Origin: Flavobacteriaceae bacterium UBA3078
GTDB lineage: Bacteria > Bacteroidota > Bacteroidia > Flavobacteriales > Flavobacteriaceae
Direction: 5' to 3'
DNA length: 19,855 bases
Assembly (NCBI GenBank): GCA_002366675.1
Contig: DFBO01000098.1
Span: 8,090 to 27,944, forward strand
Positions 5,868 to 13,434 of the stretch are shown here, in pieces. Under the pieces are notes generated by a model. It saw only the letters and a program-made list of their open reading frames with translations, was not told the origin of the DNA and did not search any database. A program made the position numbers and the translations under genes. Numbering within the stretch: the stretch's first letter is position 1; each line of letters starts with the position of its first letter.

Positions 5868-8800
5868 CTAACCTACAATATTCACAATCTTTCCAGGAAC
5901 AACAATCACTTTCTTAGGTTCACGACCTTGTAATTGTTCTTTGGTTTTTTCGTGAACCATAACTGCTGCTTCAATATCTTCTTTACTCATATCTAATGGT
6001 AACTCTAATGTGAAACGCATCTTACCATTGAATGAAATTGGATAATTTTTAGAACTCTCTACTAAATGACTCGCATCAAACTTAGGAAAAGGTTCTGTTG
6101 AAATAGATTCGTTATGACCAAACTGACTATATAATTCCTCAGCTATATGTGGTGCATAAGGAGATAATAAAATCAATAATGGTTCTAAAACTTCTTTACT
6201 TGTACATTTTTGAGTTGTTAGCTCGTTAACAGCAATCATAAAAGTAGAGACAGAGGTATTAAAAGAGAAATTCTCTATATCTTCTTCTACTTTTTTAATG
6301 GTTTTATGAAGCGTCTTTAAATTGTCTTTTGTTGGTTCAGCATCATTAACATTAAGTCCATTTTCTCCAACATACAATTTCCATAATTTCTTAAGAAACC
6401 CATGAACACCTGTAATTCCGGATGTATTCCAAGGTTTGTATTGTTCTAAAGGTCCAAGAAACATTTCGTAGAGACGTAAACTGTCTGCGCCATATTGCTC
6501 GCAAATACTATCTGGATTTACCACATTGTATTTAGATTTGGACATTTTTTCAACTTCACGACCTACTTTATAAACACCATTATCTCCTTCAATCATCTCT
6601 CCATTTTCATCAATAAAAATCGCGTCACAAAAATCTTTTCTCCAATTCTTAAAGTCACTAATAGATAATTCATTAGAAGAATTAACTAATGATACATCTG
6701 CATGAATTGAATTCACATTCATATTTATTTCAAAATCATCAATATTTGATATAATCTCCTGAATTTTTTTTGAAGTGTTAAATTCACTTTGATTAATGAA
6801 TACTTTTTTAATAAGTTTTTTATCATTAAAAATGGTTGTTGGAACTATAATTAATTTGGATAATAAATTAATTATCTCTGTGTTATTTTCACTCTTGGAT
6901 AAACACTCAAAATTTAAAACACTATAAACAAAAGCACTCGTACCCAAAATCATTCCTTGGTTAATCAGCTTTTTAAAAGGTTCTTCCACATTAACAAAAC
7001 CTCTATCTCTCATAAACTTCACCCAAAAACGTGAGTACAATAAATGTCCTGTGGCATGTTCGCTTCCTCCAATATATAAATCGACATTATCCCAGTATTT
7101 AAGCGCTTCTTCGCTTGCAAAATCTTGGTCGTTATGCGCATCCATGTATCTAAAGAAATACCAAGAACTTCCTGCCCAACCAGGCATGGTGTTTAGTTCT
7201 AGAGGATATATTCCGTTGTGAGATTCTTCGCTTTGCTCTGAATGACAAAGTGTGTTTGAAACAACTTTATTGTTTTTTGTATCCCAAGCCCAAACATCTG
7301 CACGACCTAAAGGTGGTTCTCCAGTTTCGGTTGGTAAATATTTTTCTACTTCAGGCAAACGGATTGGTAAATGTGCTTTATCAATCATTTGTGGTTTGCC
7401 ATTCACATAATACACAGGAAATGGTTCTCCCCAATATCTTTGTCTTGAAAACACAGCATCACGTAATCTGTAATTGGTTTTTCCTTCGCCTTGACCTAAT
7501 TGTTCTAATTCATAAATAGCACGTTTAGTCGCTTTTTTGTAGTTCATTCCGTTTAGGAAGTCACTATTGGCTATTACTGTATTGTCTTTATCAGCATGAG
7601 CTTCTTCAGAAATATCAACCCCTTCAAAAATATTAGGAATTGGAATATTAAAATGCTTTGCAAAATCGTAATCACGTTGGTCACCACAAGGAACAGACAT
7701 AACAGCTCCTGTTCCATAACCAGCTAACACATAATCGCCAATCCAGATTGGAATAGGTTCTTTGGTAAATGGATGTTCTGCATAAGCACCTGTAAACACA
7801 CCAGAAATGGTTTTTACATCTGCCATTCTATCTCGTTCGCTACGTTTTGCAGTTGCTTGAATATAAGCTTCAACTTCTGCTTTTTGTTCTGGAGTAGCGA
7901 TTTTTGATACCAATTCATGTTCTGGAGCTAAAGTCATAAAACTTACTCCGAAAATGGTGTCAGGTCTAGTAGTAAATACGTCTATTTTATGAGATTCTTC
8001 GCTTTGCTCTGAATGATACTCTTTTTCATTACCAACAGATTGCTTCGTTCCACTTGCAATGACGTTAAAAGTAACTGATGCTCCAACAGATTTTCCAATC
8101 CAGTTACGCTGACTTTCCTTTAAAGAATCTGTCCAATCGATGGTGTCTAAGCCTTGTAACAACCTTTCAGCATAAGCAGAAATTCGCATAGACCATTGCG
8201 TCATTTTTTTTCTAACAACAGGATGGCCACCACGTTCTGAAACTCCGTTTACTATTTCATCGTTAGCTAAAACAGTTCCTAATGCTGGACACCAGTTTAC
8301 TTCGGTTTCAGCTAAATAGGTTAATCTGTATTGTAATAATATGTCTTGTTGTTTTTTAGATGAAAAACTATTCCATTGTTCTGCTGTAAAATCTTCGATA
8401 TTATCATCGCAAACAGCATTCACATTAGCATTTCCTTCCGAAGAAAATTTCGAAATTAATATTTCAATAGTTTCAGCTTTATTAGAATCTTTATTATACC
8501 AAGATTCAAATAGTTGGATGAAAATCCACTGTGTCCATTTGTAATAACTTGGGTCACTTGTACGCACTTCGCGAGACCAATCGAATGAAAACCCGATTTG
8601 GTCTAACTGACGTCTATATGTTTTAATATTTTCTTCAGTAGTTAATGCTGGATGCTGACCAGTTTGAATGGCATATTGCTCTGCAGGCAATCCAAAACTA
8701 TCATATCCTTGAGGATGCAACACATTAAAGCCCTTATGACGTTTATAACGAGCATAAATATCGCTAGCAATATAACCTAGTGGATGTCCAACATGCAGTC

Positions 8801-8936
8801 CTGCACCACTTGGGTAAGGAAACATATCCAGTACATAATATTTAGGCTTATCGCTATTGTTTGAAGCTTGAAACGTTTTATTTTCAGCCCAATATTTTTG
8901 CCATTTGGCTTCTATCTCGTTGAAATGATATTGCAT
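5868..8936 (-). CDS. leuS: leucyl-tRNA synthetase with extra inserted segments
   Basis: Charges tRNA-Leu with leucine in the cytoplasm; a class I synthetase. The HIGH motif is HVGH at residues 48-51 and KMSKS is at 797-801. The editing (CP1) domain begins around IDVFTTRPDTIF (about residue 318), and LNTMPGWAGSSWYFFRYMD marks the return to the catalytic core. At 1022 residues it is well above the roughly 860 of E. coli and longer than I expect for Bacteroidota. The excess comes from three places: residues about 291-316 (VIASGTKQS plus YHSEQSEES), about 562-573 (LCHSEQSEESHN), and about 672-745, an Asn/Ile/Lys/Ser-rich stretch. The first two are translated interspersed repeats. The frame stays open and all catalytic motifs are intact, so the enzyme should be functional. 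Confidence 0.96.
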   Translation of the reverse strand: MQYHFNEIEAKWQKYWAENKTFQASNNSDKPKYYVLDMFPYPSGAGLHVGHPLGYIASDIYARYKRHKGFNVLHPQGYDSFGLPAEQYAIQTGQHPALTTEENIKTYRRQLDQIGFSFDWSREVRTSDPSYYKWTQWIFIQLFESWYNKDSNKAETIEILISKFSSEGNANVNAVCDDNIEDFTAEQWNSFSSKKQQDILLQYRLTYLAETEVNWCPALGTVLANDEIVNGVSERGGHPVVRKKMTQWSMRISAYAERLLQGLDTIDWTDSLKESQRNWIGKSVGASVTFNVIASGTKQSVGNEKEYHSEQSEESHKIDVFTTRPDTIFGVSFMTLAPEHELVSKIATPEQKAEVEAYIQATAKRSERDRMADVKTISGVFTGAYAEHPFTKEPIPIWIGDYVLAGYGTGAVMSVPCGDQRDYDFAKHFNIPIPNIFEGVDISEEAHADKDNTVIANSDFLNGMNYKKATKRAIYELEQLGQGEGKTNYRLRDAVFSRQRYWGEPFPVYYVNGKPQMIDKAHLPIRLPEVEKYLPTETGEPPLGRADVWAWDTKNNKVVSNTLCHSEQSEESHNGIYPLELNTMPGWAGSSWYFFRYMDAHNDQDFASEEALKYWDNVDLYIGGSEHATGHLLYSRFWVKFMRDRGFVNVEEPFKKLINQGMILGTSAFVYSVLNFECLSKSENNTEIINLLSKLIIVPTTIFNDKKLIKKVFINQSEFNTSKKIQEIISNIDDFEINMNVNSIHADVSLVNSSNELSISDFKNWRKDFCDAIFIDENGEMIEGDNGVYKVGREVEKMSKSKYNVVNPDSICEQYGADSLRLYEMFLGPLEQYKPWNTSGITGVHGFLKKLWKLYVGENGLNVNDAEPTKDNLKTLHKTIKKVEEDIENFSFNTSVSTFMIAVNELTTQKCTSKEVLEPLLILLSPYAPHIAEELYSQFGHNESISTEPFPKFDASHLVESSKNYPISFNGKMRFTLELPLDMSKEDIEAAVMVHEKTKEQLQGREPKKVIVVPGKIVNIVG
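7222..7246 (+). repeat. interspersed repeat, family A, single arm inside leuS
   Basis: Twenty-five bases beginning GATTCTTCGC and ending CTGAATGAC. They are translated on the minus strand as CHSEQSEES (LeuS residues 564-572), in a loop just before PLELNTMPGWAGSSW. Identical at 24 of 25 positions to 7993-8017. Confidence 0.85.
7993..8017 (+). repeat. interspersed repeat, family A, second single arm inside leuS
   Basis: Twenty-five bases beginning GATTCTTCGC and ending CTGAATGAT, one base different from 7222-7246. Translated on the minus strand as YHSEQSEES, LeuS residues 307-315, at the entrance to the editing domain. Confidence 0.85.
8038..8063 (+). repeat. interspersed repeat, family B, single arm inside leuS
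   Basis: Twenty-six bases beginning GATTGCTTCG and ending CTTGCAATGAC, related at both ends to the family B copy at 5200-5231. Translated on the minus strand as VIASGTKQS, LeuS residues 292-300. It is separated from the family A arm at 7993-8017 by only 20 bases, in the same orientation. Confidence 0.8.
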
Positions 8937-8961
8937 TTATTTTGTCTTTTTACCTTTTTCA

Positions 8962-8988
8962 ACCTTTCGACTGCGCTCAAGGAGACAA
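8962..8988 (+). repeat. interspersed repeat, family C, in the leuS leader
   Basis: Sequence ACCTTTCGACTGCGCTCAAG followed by GAGACAA. It is markedly more GC-rich than its surroundings and resembles the short interspersed repeat with a CGACTGCGCTCAAGG core that I recall from other bacterial chromosomes. Only one arm is clear. It lies 26 bp upstream of the leuS start, so it is transcribed in the leader if the promoter is further upstream. Confidence 0.6.
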
Positions 8989-9176
8989 CAAATCAAAAAC
9001 AAAAAAAGTAACTTAAATTAATATTTAAAAAAACGCACTAATTACTTTTTCCTAATGCCTTTTCCCTTATTTAATGCGCAAATTTAAACTTATTATAAGA
9101 ATATTGAAAGTTTAAACGTTGTAAACCACAACAGAACAGAATTCTTTTATATTTTTACATCATTAACAAAACATTT

Positions 9177-10055
9177 ATGAGTTCATCTTTTGATAAACAC
9201 CAAAAACGCAGATTGATATCTTCTTATTTTTCAGTGGTTTTAAGTATTGCTTTAGTCTTATTCTTATTAGGCCTTTTAGGCTTATTAGTTTTGAATGCCA
9301 AGAAAGTTTCCGATCATTTTAAAGAACAGGTTGTTGTGACTATTTATTTAAAAGAAGCTGCTAAAGAAGTAGAAATTAAACAACTTGAAAAAAGTTTGGC
9401 CATGTCTGATTATGTGAAAACAACAGAATATGTATCTAAAGAACAAGCTGCAGAATCTATGAAAGCTGAAAATGGCGAAGATTTTATGGAGTTTCTAGGT
9501 TATAATCCGTTGCAAAACTCAATCGATGTGCATTTGAAAGCAGATTTTGTAACCTCTGAACATCTAGAATCTATAAAAGATGAAGCCCTCTCTAAAAACT
9601 TTGTTGATGAAGTACGTTATGATAATGACTTAGTGACTTTAATGAACAATAACGTGAAAAAAATTAGTTTTTGGGTTTTAGTTATTAGTGGTATTTTTAC
9701 TGTAATTGCTGTATTATTAATTAACAGCTCGATAAGATTATCTGTTTATTCAAAACGATTCACAATAAAAACCATGCAAATGGTTGGAGCAACAAAACAT
9801 TTTATTAGAAAACCGTTTGTCTGGAAAAGTGTTCGCTTAGGTGTTATTGGTGCTATTGTAGCTTTAATTGGTATGGCTGTTGTTTTATATTATTTAAACC
9901 AAACATTCCCAGAACTCAATTTACTACAGAGTCCGATTTTGATTGCTATTTTATTTATTACCGTTTTTATTTTAGGAATCGTTATCACTTGGATAAGCAC
10001 ATTTATTGCTACACAGCGTTTCTTGAATTTAAAAACAGATCAATTATATTATTAG
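9177..10055 (+). CDS. ftsX: cell division permease-like protein FtsX
   Basis: The membrane partner of the ATPase FtsE; the FtsEX complex controls peptidoglycan hydrolases at the division site. The 292-residue protein has the FtsX plan: a cytoplasmic basic N terminus (KHQKRRLISSYF), a first helix (about 18-40), an external domain (about 41-160) and three further helices (about 162-184, 210-234 and 252-278). Between helices 2 and 3 lies VYSKRFTIKTMQMVGATKHFI, the conserved FtsX loop with the Met-Gln-Met-Val-Gly-Ala-Thr signature. FtsE is not adjacent, which is common in Bacteroidota. It is divergent from leuS and is the first gene of a plus-strand unit running to truB. Confidence 0.95.
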   Translation: MSSSFDKHQKRRLISSYFSVVLSIALVLFLLGLLGLLVLNAKKVSDHFKEQVVVTIYLKEAAKEVEIKQLEKSLAMSDYVKTTEYVSKEQAAESMKAENGEDFMEFLGYNPLQNSIDVHLKADFVTSEHLESIKDEALSKNFVDEVRYDNDLVTLMNNNVKKISFWVLVISGIFTVIAVLLINSSIRLSVYSKRFTIKTMQMVGATKHFIRKPFVWKSVRLGVIGAIVALIGMAVVLYYLNQTFPELNLLQSPILIAILFITVFILGIVITWISTFIATQRFLNLKTDQLYY

Positions 10056-10125
10056 AATTTTATAACCTCTTTAACGTTCTTTTTTAAATAAATCCGTTAA
10101 TTTGTATCAATATTTATATAAGATT

Positions 10126-10395
10126 ATGGGAGAACAAAAGCGTAGGGAAGAATCGAAAAGCGACTTCATCTTCGGAAAAAAAAACTATAAGTTCATGCTT
10201 ATTGGATTAGGTTTTATTGCTTTAGGTTTTATTTTAATGTCTGGTGGTGGAAGCGACGATCCAAATGTGTTTAATCCAGATATTTTTAGTTTCAGACGTA
10301 TAAGGTTAGCTCCTACATTAGTACTTATTGGGTTTGGAATTCAGGTTTATGCCATTTTATTAAACCCTAATAAAAGTTCTAATTCAGAAAAATAA
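10126..10395 (+). CDS. DUF3098 family small membrane protein
   Basis: An 89-residue protein with two membrane segments (about residues 22-39 and 63-81) joined by a short loop containing FNPDIFSFRRIRLAPTLVL, the DUF3098 signature. The N terminus is highly charged (MGEQKRREESKSDF) and likely cytoplasmic. I chose the ATG at 10126-10128; a TTG eight codons earlier is possible but adds residues unlike the family. It lies 70 bp after ftsX and 57 bp before uppP on the same strand. The function is unknown; its position between ftsX and uppP hints at an envelope role. Confidence 0.9.
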   Translation: MGEQKRREESKSDFIFGKKNYKFMLIGLGFIALGFILMSGGGSDDPNVFNPDIFSFRRIRLAPTLVLIGFGIQVYAILLNPNKSSNSEK

Positions 10396-10421
10396 ATAAC
10401 AAATACCTCTTACTTTTTCCT

Positions 10422-10448
10422 TTTGGTTATCCAATTTTGATATTTTTG
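10422..10448 (+). promoter_or_regulatory. candidate Bacteroidota promoter immediately before uppP
   Basis: TATTTTTG at 10441-10448 is an exact TAnnTTTG match, with TTTG at 10422-10425 (15-base spacer, a little short). The -7 box ends only 4 bases before the uppP ATG, so transcription from it would give an almost leaderless mRNA. It could therefore be a chance match. Confidence 0.3.
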
Positions 10449-10452
10449 CCTT

Positions 10453-11247
10453 ATGGATATTATTGATTCTATTATTTTAGGTGTTATTCAAGGACTTACT
10501 GAATTTTTACCTGTTTCTTCTAGTGGACACTTAGAACTTGGTAAAGCCATTCTAGGTGACAAGTCAATCCCTAAGGAAAGTTTATTATTTACAGTTGTAC
10601 TTCATTTTGCTACAGCCTTAAGTACCATGGTCATTTTTAGAAAAGACATATGGTTATTATTAAAAGGAATCTTAAAATTTGAATGGAATGAAGATTTGCA
10701 ATTTGTCTCAAAAATTGCCTTATCTATGATTCCTGCCATTATTGTTGGATTGTTTTTTGAAAAAGAGTTAGAGCAATTATTTAATGGCAATATCATGCTA
10801 GTTGGGTTTATGCTTCTTGTAACTGCTATTTTATTATTCTTTGCAGATAAAGCCAAAAACACCTATAAAAAAGTAAGCTTTGGAAATGCTTTAATAATTG
10901 GTATTTCTCAAGCCATTGCTATGCTTCCAGGCATTTCAAGATCTGGAGCAACTATTTCAACCTCTGTTTTATTAGGCAACGACAAAACTCGAGCTGCACG
11001 CTTTTCTTTCTTAATGGTTGTGCCTTTAATTTTCGGAAAAATTGCTAAAGACGTTTTAAGTGGCGATTTAACCTACGAGAGCTCTAATTTCATATCCTTA
11101 AGCATGGGATTTATTGCTGCGTTTATAGCAGGATTATTTGCTTGTACATGGATGATTAGTTTAGTTAAGAAAAGTAAACTAAAGTATTTTGCTATTTACT
11201 GTGTTGTTGTTGGATTGATAGCTATTATATACGCATCATTAAACTAA
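10453..11247 (+). CDS. uppP: undecaprenyl-diphosphatase (UppP/BacA family)
   Basis: Dephosphorylates undecaprenyl diphosphate to the monophosphate lipid carrier needed for peptidoglycan and glycan export; an integral membrane enzyme. The 264-residue protein shows both family motifs: GLTEFLPVSSSGHL at 14-27 (E17 is in the active site) and LPGISRSGATIS at 158-169 (R163). Multiple hydrophobic helices occupy the rest. Overexpressed homologues give bacitracin resistance, but here it is an ordinary housekeeping copy. truB begins 1 base after its stop codon, so the two are co-transcribed and possibly translationally coupled. Confidence 0.96.
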   Translation: MDIIDSIILGVIQGLTEFLPVSSSGHLELGKAILGDKSIPKESLLFTVVLHFATALSTMVIFRKDIWLLLKGILKFEWNEDLQFVSKIALSMIPAIIVGLFFEKELEQLFNGNIMLVGFMLLVTAILLFFADKAKNTYKKVSFGNALIIGISQAIAMLPGISRSGATISTSVLLGNDKTRAARFSFLMVVPLIFGKIAKDVLSGDLTYESSNFISLSMGFIAAFIAGLFACTWMISLVKKSKLKYFAIYCVVVGLIAIIYASLN

Positions 11248-11248
11248 T

Positions 11249-11944
11249 ATGAAAACTGCTGAGGATTATCTTTCTGGTCAGGTTTTATTAATTGATAAAC
11301 CACTACAATGGACGTCGTTTCAAGCTGTGAATAAACTTCGTTGGGAGATTAGGCATGCCTTCAACATTAAAAAAATAAAAGTTGGTCATGCTGGCACATT
11401 AGATCCTTTAGCAACAGGCTTACTAGTTATTTGCACAGGAAAAATGACTAAACAAATAGATACGTTTCAAGGGCAAATAAAAGAATATACTGGAACCTTG
11501 GTTTTAGGAAGCACAACACCTTCATTCGATTTAGAAACTGAAATAAACGAAACATTTCCTACAGACCATATTACAAAAGAAGCAATACACGAAGCTACTA
11601 AGCAATTTGTTGGCGAGATTGATCAATATCCTCCTATTTTTTCAGCGATTAAAAAAGATGGTAAACGTTTGTATGAATTTGCGAGAGCTGGTGAAGATGT
11701 AGAAATAAAATCTAGAAAGATTACCATTTCTGAATTTGAAATTACACGAATTGAGAACAATCATATTGATTTTAGAGTGGTTTGCAGCAAAGGGACTTAT
11801 ATTCGTTCTTTGGCTAACGATTTTGGAAAAGCTCTAAATTCTGGCTCGCATTTATCAGCTTTAAGAAGAACCAAAATTGGCGATTTTCATGTTGAAAATG
11901 CTTTAACTCCTGAAGCCTTTATAAAATGCTTAACAACTAAATAA
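11249..11944 (+). CDS. truB: tRNA pseudouridine(55) synthase
   Basis: Isomerises U55 in the T-loop of tRNAs to pseudouridine. The 231-residue protein has the catalytic motif GHAGTLDPLATGLL at 46-59 with D52 as nucleophile, the KPxGxTS-like segment DKPLQWTSF at about 16-24, and a substrate-binding segment KGTYIRSLANDFGKAL near the C terminus. It ends soon after LRRTKIGDFHV, without the extra C-terminal PUA domain of longer TruB proteins, as in the short TruB form. A candidate terminator follows. Confidence 0.96.
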   Translation: MKTAEDYLSGQVLLIDKPLQWTSFQAVNKLRWEIRHAFNIKKIKVGHAGTLDPLATGLLVICTGKMTKQIDTFQGQIKEYTGTLVLGSTTPSFDLETEINETFPTDHITKEAIHEATKQFVGEIDQYPPIFSAIKKDGKRLYEFARAGEDVEIKSRKITISEFEITRIENNHIDFRVVCSKGTYIRSLANDFGKALNSGSHLSALRRTKIGDFHVENALTPEAFIKCLTTK

Positions 11945-11976
11945 AGCTATTTTACGTATATTAGAGTAATAGCTTT
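11943..11976 (+). terminator. candidate terminator after truB
   Basis: AAAGCTATT (11943-11951) pairs with AATAGCTTT (11968-11976). The stem can be extended with a 2-base bulge through TAC/GTA around a loop of about 10 bases. A T6 run lies slightly downstream (11981-11986). The offset T run and the weak A-T content make this moderate only. Confidence 0.5.
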
Positions 11977-11996
11977 AGTATTTTTTACCCAACATA

Positions 11997-12728
11997 TTGC
12001 TTTTGAATTTAACGAACAAACATAAATCTCTCTTAATTACCTTATTGGTTTCAGGAACTATCGTGCTTTCTTTATTCAGTTTTCATATAAAAAAACAGAA
12101 TGAGTTAATGTCTGAAAGCTACTATTTATTAGAACCTGACGAACCAAAGACTCCAGAAGAACTTGAAGCTGAAAAATTAGCAGAAGCTGAAGAACAGCAA
12201 AGTTCTGAGACAAATAAAGCTTTTAACGAAACTCAAGAATACAAAAAATTCGCTCAAGCATATCAACCTATAGCACCTCCAAAAGATTATGTTCCAAAAC
12301 CTTCAGAAAATAGGTCGGAAATAGAGGCTTCAGATTCTGGTTCAACAGAGAGTTTTTCAGAAATTGATGACGATGTCTTATCTTCTTATAGTAGTGTGAA
12401 CGATGTTTTAAATAAAAGGATGTCTAGTAGTAATGCTCAGTCTGTGAATAAAAAAAGTAGTATGCATTATTCTTTGGTTAACAGAACGCATGAATTTTTA
12501 CCAACTCCCATTTACTTATGTGAAGAAGGAGGTAAAATAATAATTAATATTACTGTAAACGCAACAGGACTTGTAAAAGATGCTTATGTTAATGCAACTT
12601 CTAGGTCTAAAAATGATTGTTTAAAAGACCATGCTTTAGATTATGCTAAAGATGCAAGATTTAATGCTGATGCTTCGAAAACATCACAAATTGGTACGAT
12701 AACGTTTTATTTTGAAAGTAAAAACTAA
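11997..12728 (+). CDS. TonB-like C-terminal domain membrane protein
   Basis: A 243-residue single-pass protein. A membrane segment at about residues 10-28 follows a short basic N terminus; residues about 42-130 are an acidic, Pro/Glu/Ser-rich periplasmic linker (PDEPKTPEELEAEKLAEAEE); and residues about 165-243 form a compact domain (CEEGGKIIINITVNATGLV, then FNADAS, GTITFYFESK) resembling the TonB C-terminal fold. Together this is the layout of an energy transducer, but no exbB/exbD or receptor gene is near, so the function is inferred. The start is TTG (11997, or 12003); the first ATG at about residue 38 would remove the membrane anchor. It ends 4 bp into the opposite thioredoxin-like gene. 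Confidence 0.75.
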   Translation: MLLNLTNKHKSLLITLLVSGTIVLSLFSFHIKKQNELMSESYYLLEPDEPKTPEELEAEKLAEAEEQQSSETNKAFNETQEYKKFAQAYQPIAPPKDYVPKPSENRSEIEASDSGSTESFSEIDDDVLSSYSSVNDVLNKRMSSSNAQSVNKKSSMHYSLVNRTHEFLPTPIYLCEEGGKIIINITVNATGLVKDAYVNATSRSKNDCLKDHALDYAKDARFNADASKTSQIGTITFYFESKN

Positions 12729-13327
12729 ACTGAAACTGTTAGCAGATTCTTTAAATCATTAATAATATTCTGTCCTTTATTTTTATTATACCAAAGCTGT
12801 AAATCTTGCTTAAATTCTGGCGTTAATTTGCCATGTTTTGTTTTATAATCTATAACCAGTTTTGTTGCTTCACTTGGCCTTGGACCATAGGTGTTTACTA
12901 CATTATTTGTAGCCTCATCAATAATAATCAATTTAGGAATTGCTTTTCCTCCATTGGTTAGAAACAAGTTCATTAATGCCTCATTCTCATCACGAAGGAC
13001 TAGTTTAAGATTAATATTTTCGTTTAATTCTGCTAATTTATTCAGCACAGGAAGGACATGTGCAGCGTCTCCACACCAACTTTCGGTAATAACCAACCAA
13101 GTTTGTTTATTGTTCAAACTAGAAAACTCTTCTTTCATGTTGTCTGAAACTTTAACGGTTTTATCCCATCGTTTCATACGTTGATCATTCAACTTGGTAT
13201 AATTAACCATATCGTCGCTTTTATCTTTTCCAGTGGTTGATTCATTTTCAACCAACTTATTCGTTAGCTCTCTATATGTTTTGTAAGACATGCTCTTATC
13301 GACACTATCCTTAATTATCTGTACCAT
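12725..13327 (-). CDS. thioredoxin-like protein with a single-cysteine WCGDA motif
   Basis: A 200-residue cytoplasmic protein (no signal peptide). The C-terminal two thirds look like a thioredoxin fold: QTWLVITESWCGDAAHVLPVL at residues 75-95, with W84-C85-G86-D87-A88 where classical thioredoxins have WCGPC, and a cis-proline loop GKAIPKLIII (P131). The second redox cysteine is missing, so it cannot cycle as a dithiol thioredoxin; such proteins are known as a thioredoxin-like family in Bacteroidota and Firmicutes, with unclear roles. The N-terminal part (about residues 1-70) is polar, helical and of unknown purpose. It overlaps the converging TonB-like gene by 4 bp. Confidence 0.85.
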   Translation of the reverse strand: MVQIIKDSVDKSMSYKTYRELTNKLVENESTTGKDKSDDMVNYTKLNDQRMKRWDKTVKVSDNMKEEFSSLNNKQTWLVITESWCGDAAHVLPVLNKLAELNENINLKLVLRDENEALMNLFLTNGGKAIPKLIIIDEATNNVVNTYGPRPSEATKLVIDYKTKHGKLTPEFKQDLQLWYNKNKGQNIINDLKNLLTVSV

Positions 13328-13367
13328 TTTATTAAATTTATTCAGTAAAAATAAGTTGTTAATCTTA

Positions 13368-13396
13368 TTTGAATTATGATTTTTATCATATCTATG
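13368..13396 (+). promoter_or_regulatory. candidate promoter for tag
   Basis: TTTG at 13368-13371, a 17-base spacer, then TATCTATG at 13389-13396, which differs from TAnnTTTG at one position. The -7 box is 38 bases before the tag ATG. The spacing is the expected one; the mismatch keeps confidence low. Confidence 0.4.
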
Positions 13397-13434
13397 TCTA
13401 TCTTTATAATAGAAACTTACAATTTATAATACTT

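Noticed and set aside
5868..8936. Possibility that leuS is a pseudogene because of its length and inserts
   Set aside because: The frame is open from start to stop and the HIGH, editing and KMSKS motifs are intact.
13349..13390. Two small inverted repeats (AAATAAG...CTTATTT and TATGAT...ATCATA) before tag
   Set aside because: Arms of 7 and 6 A-T-rich bases are expected by chance here; no flanking features support an operator or terminator.
13369..13434. N-terminal extension of tag from an upstream ATG
   Set aside because: The extra 22 residues are unrelated to the family, and the candidate promoter lies inside this stretch.
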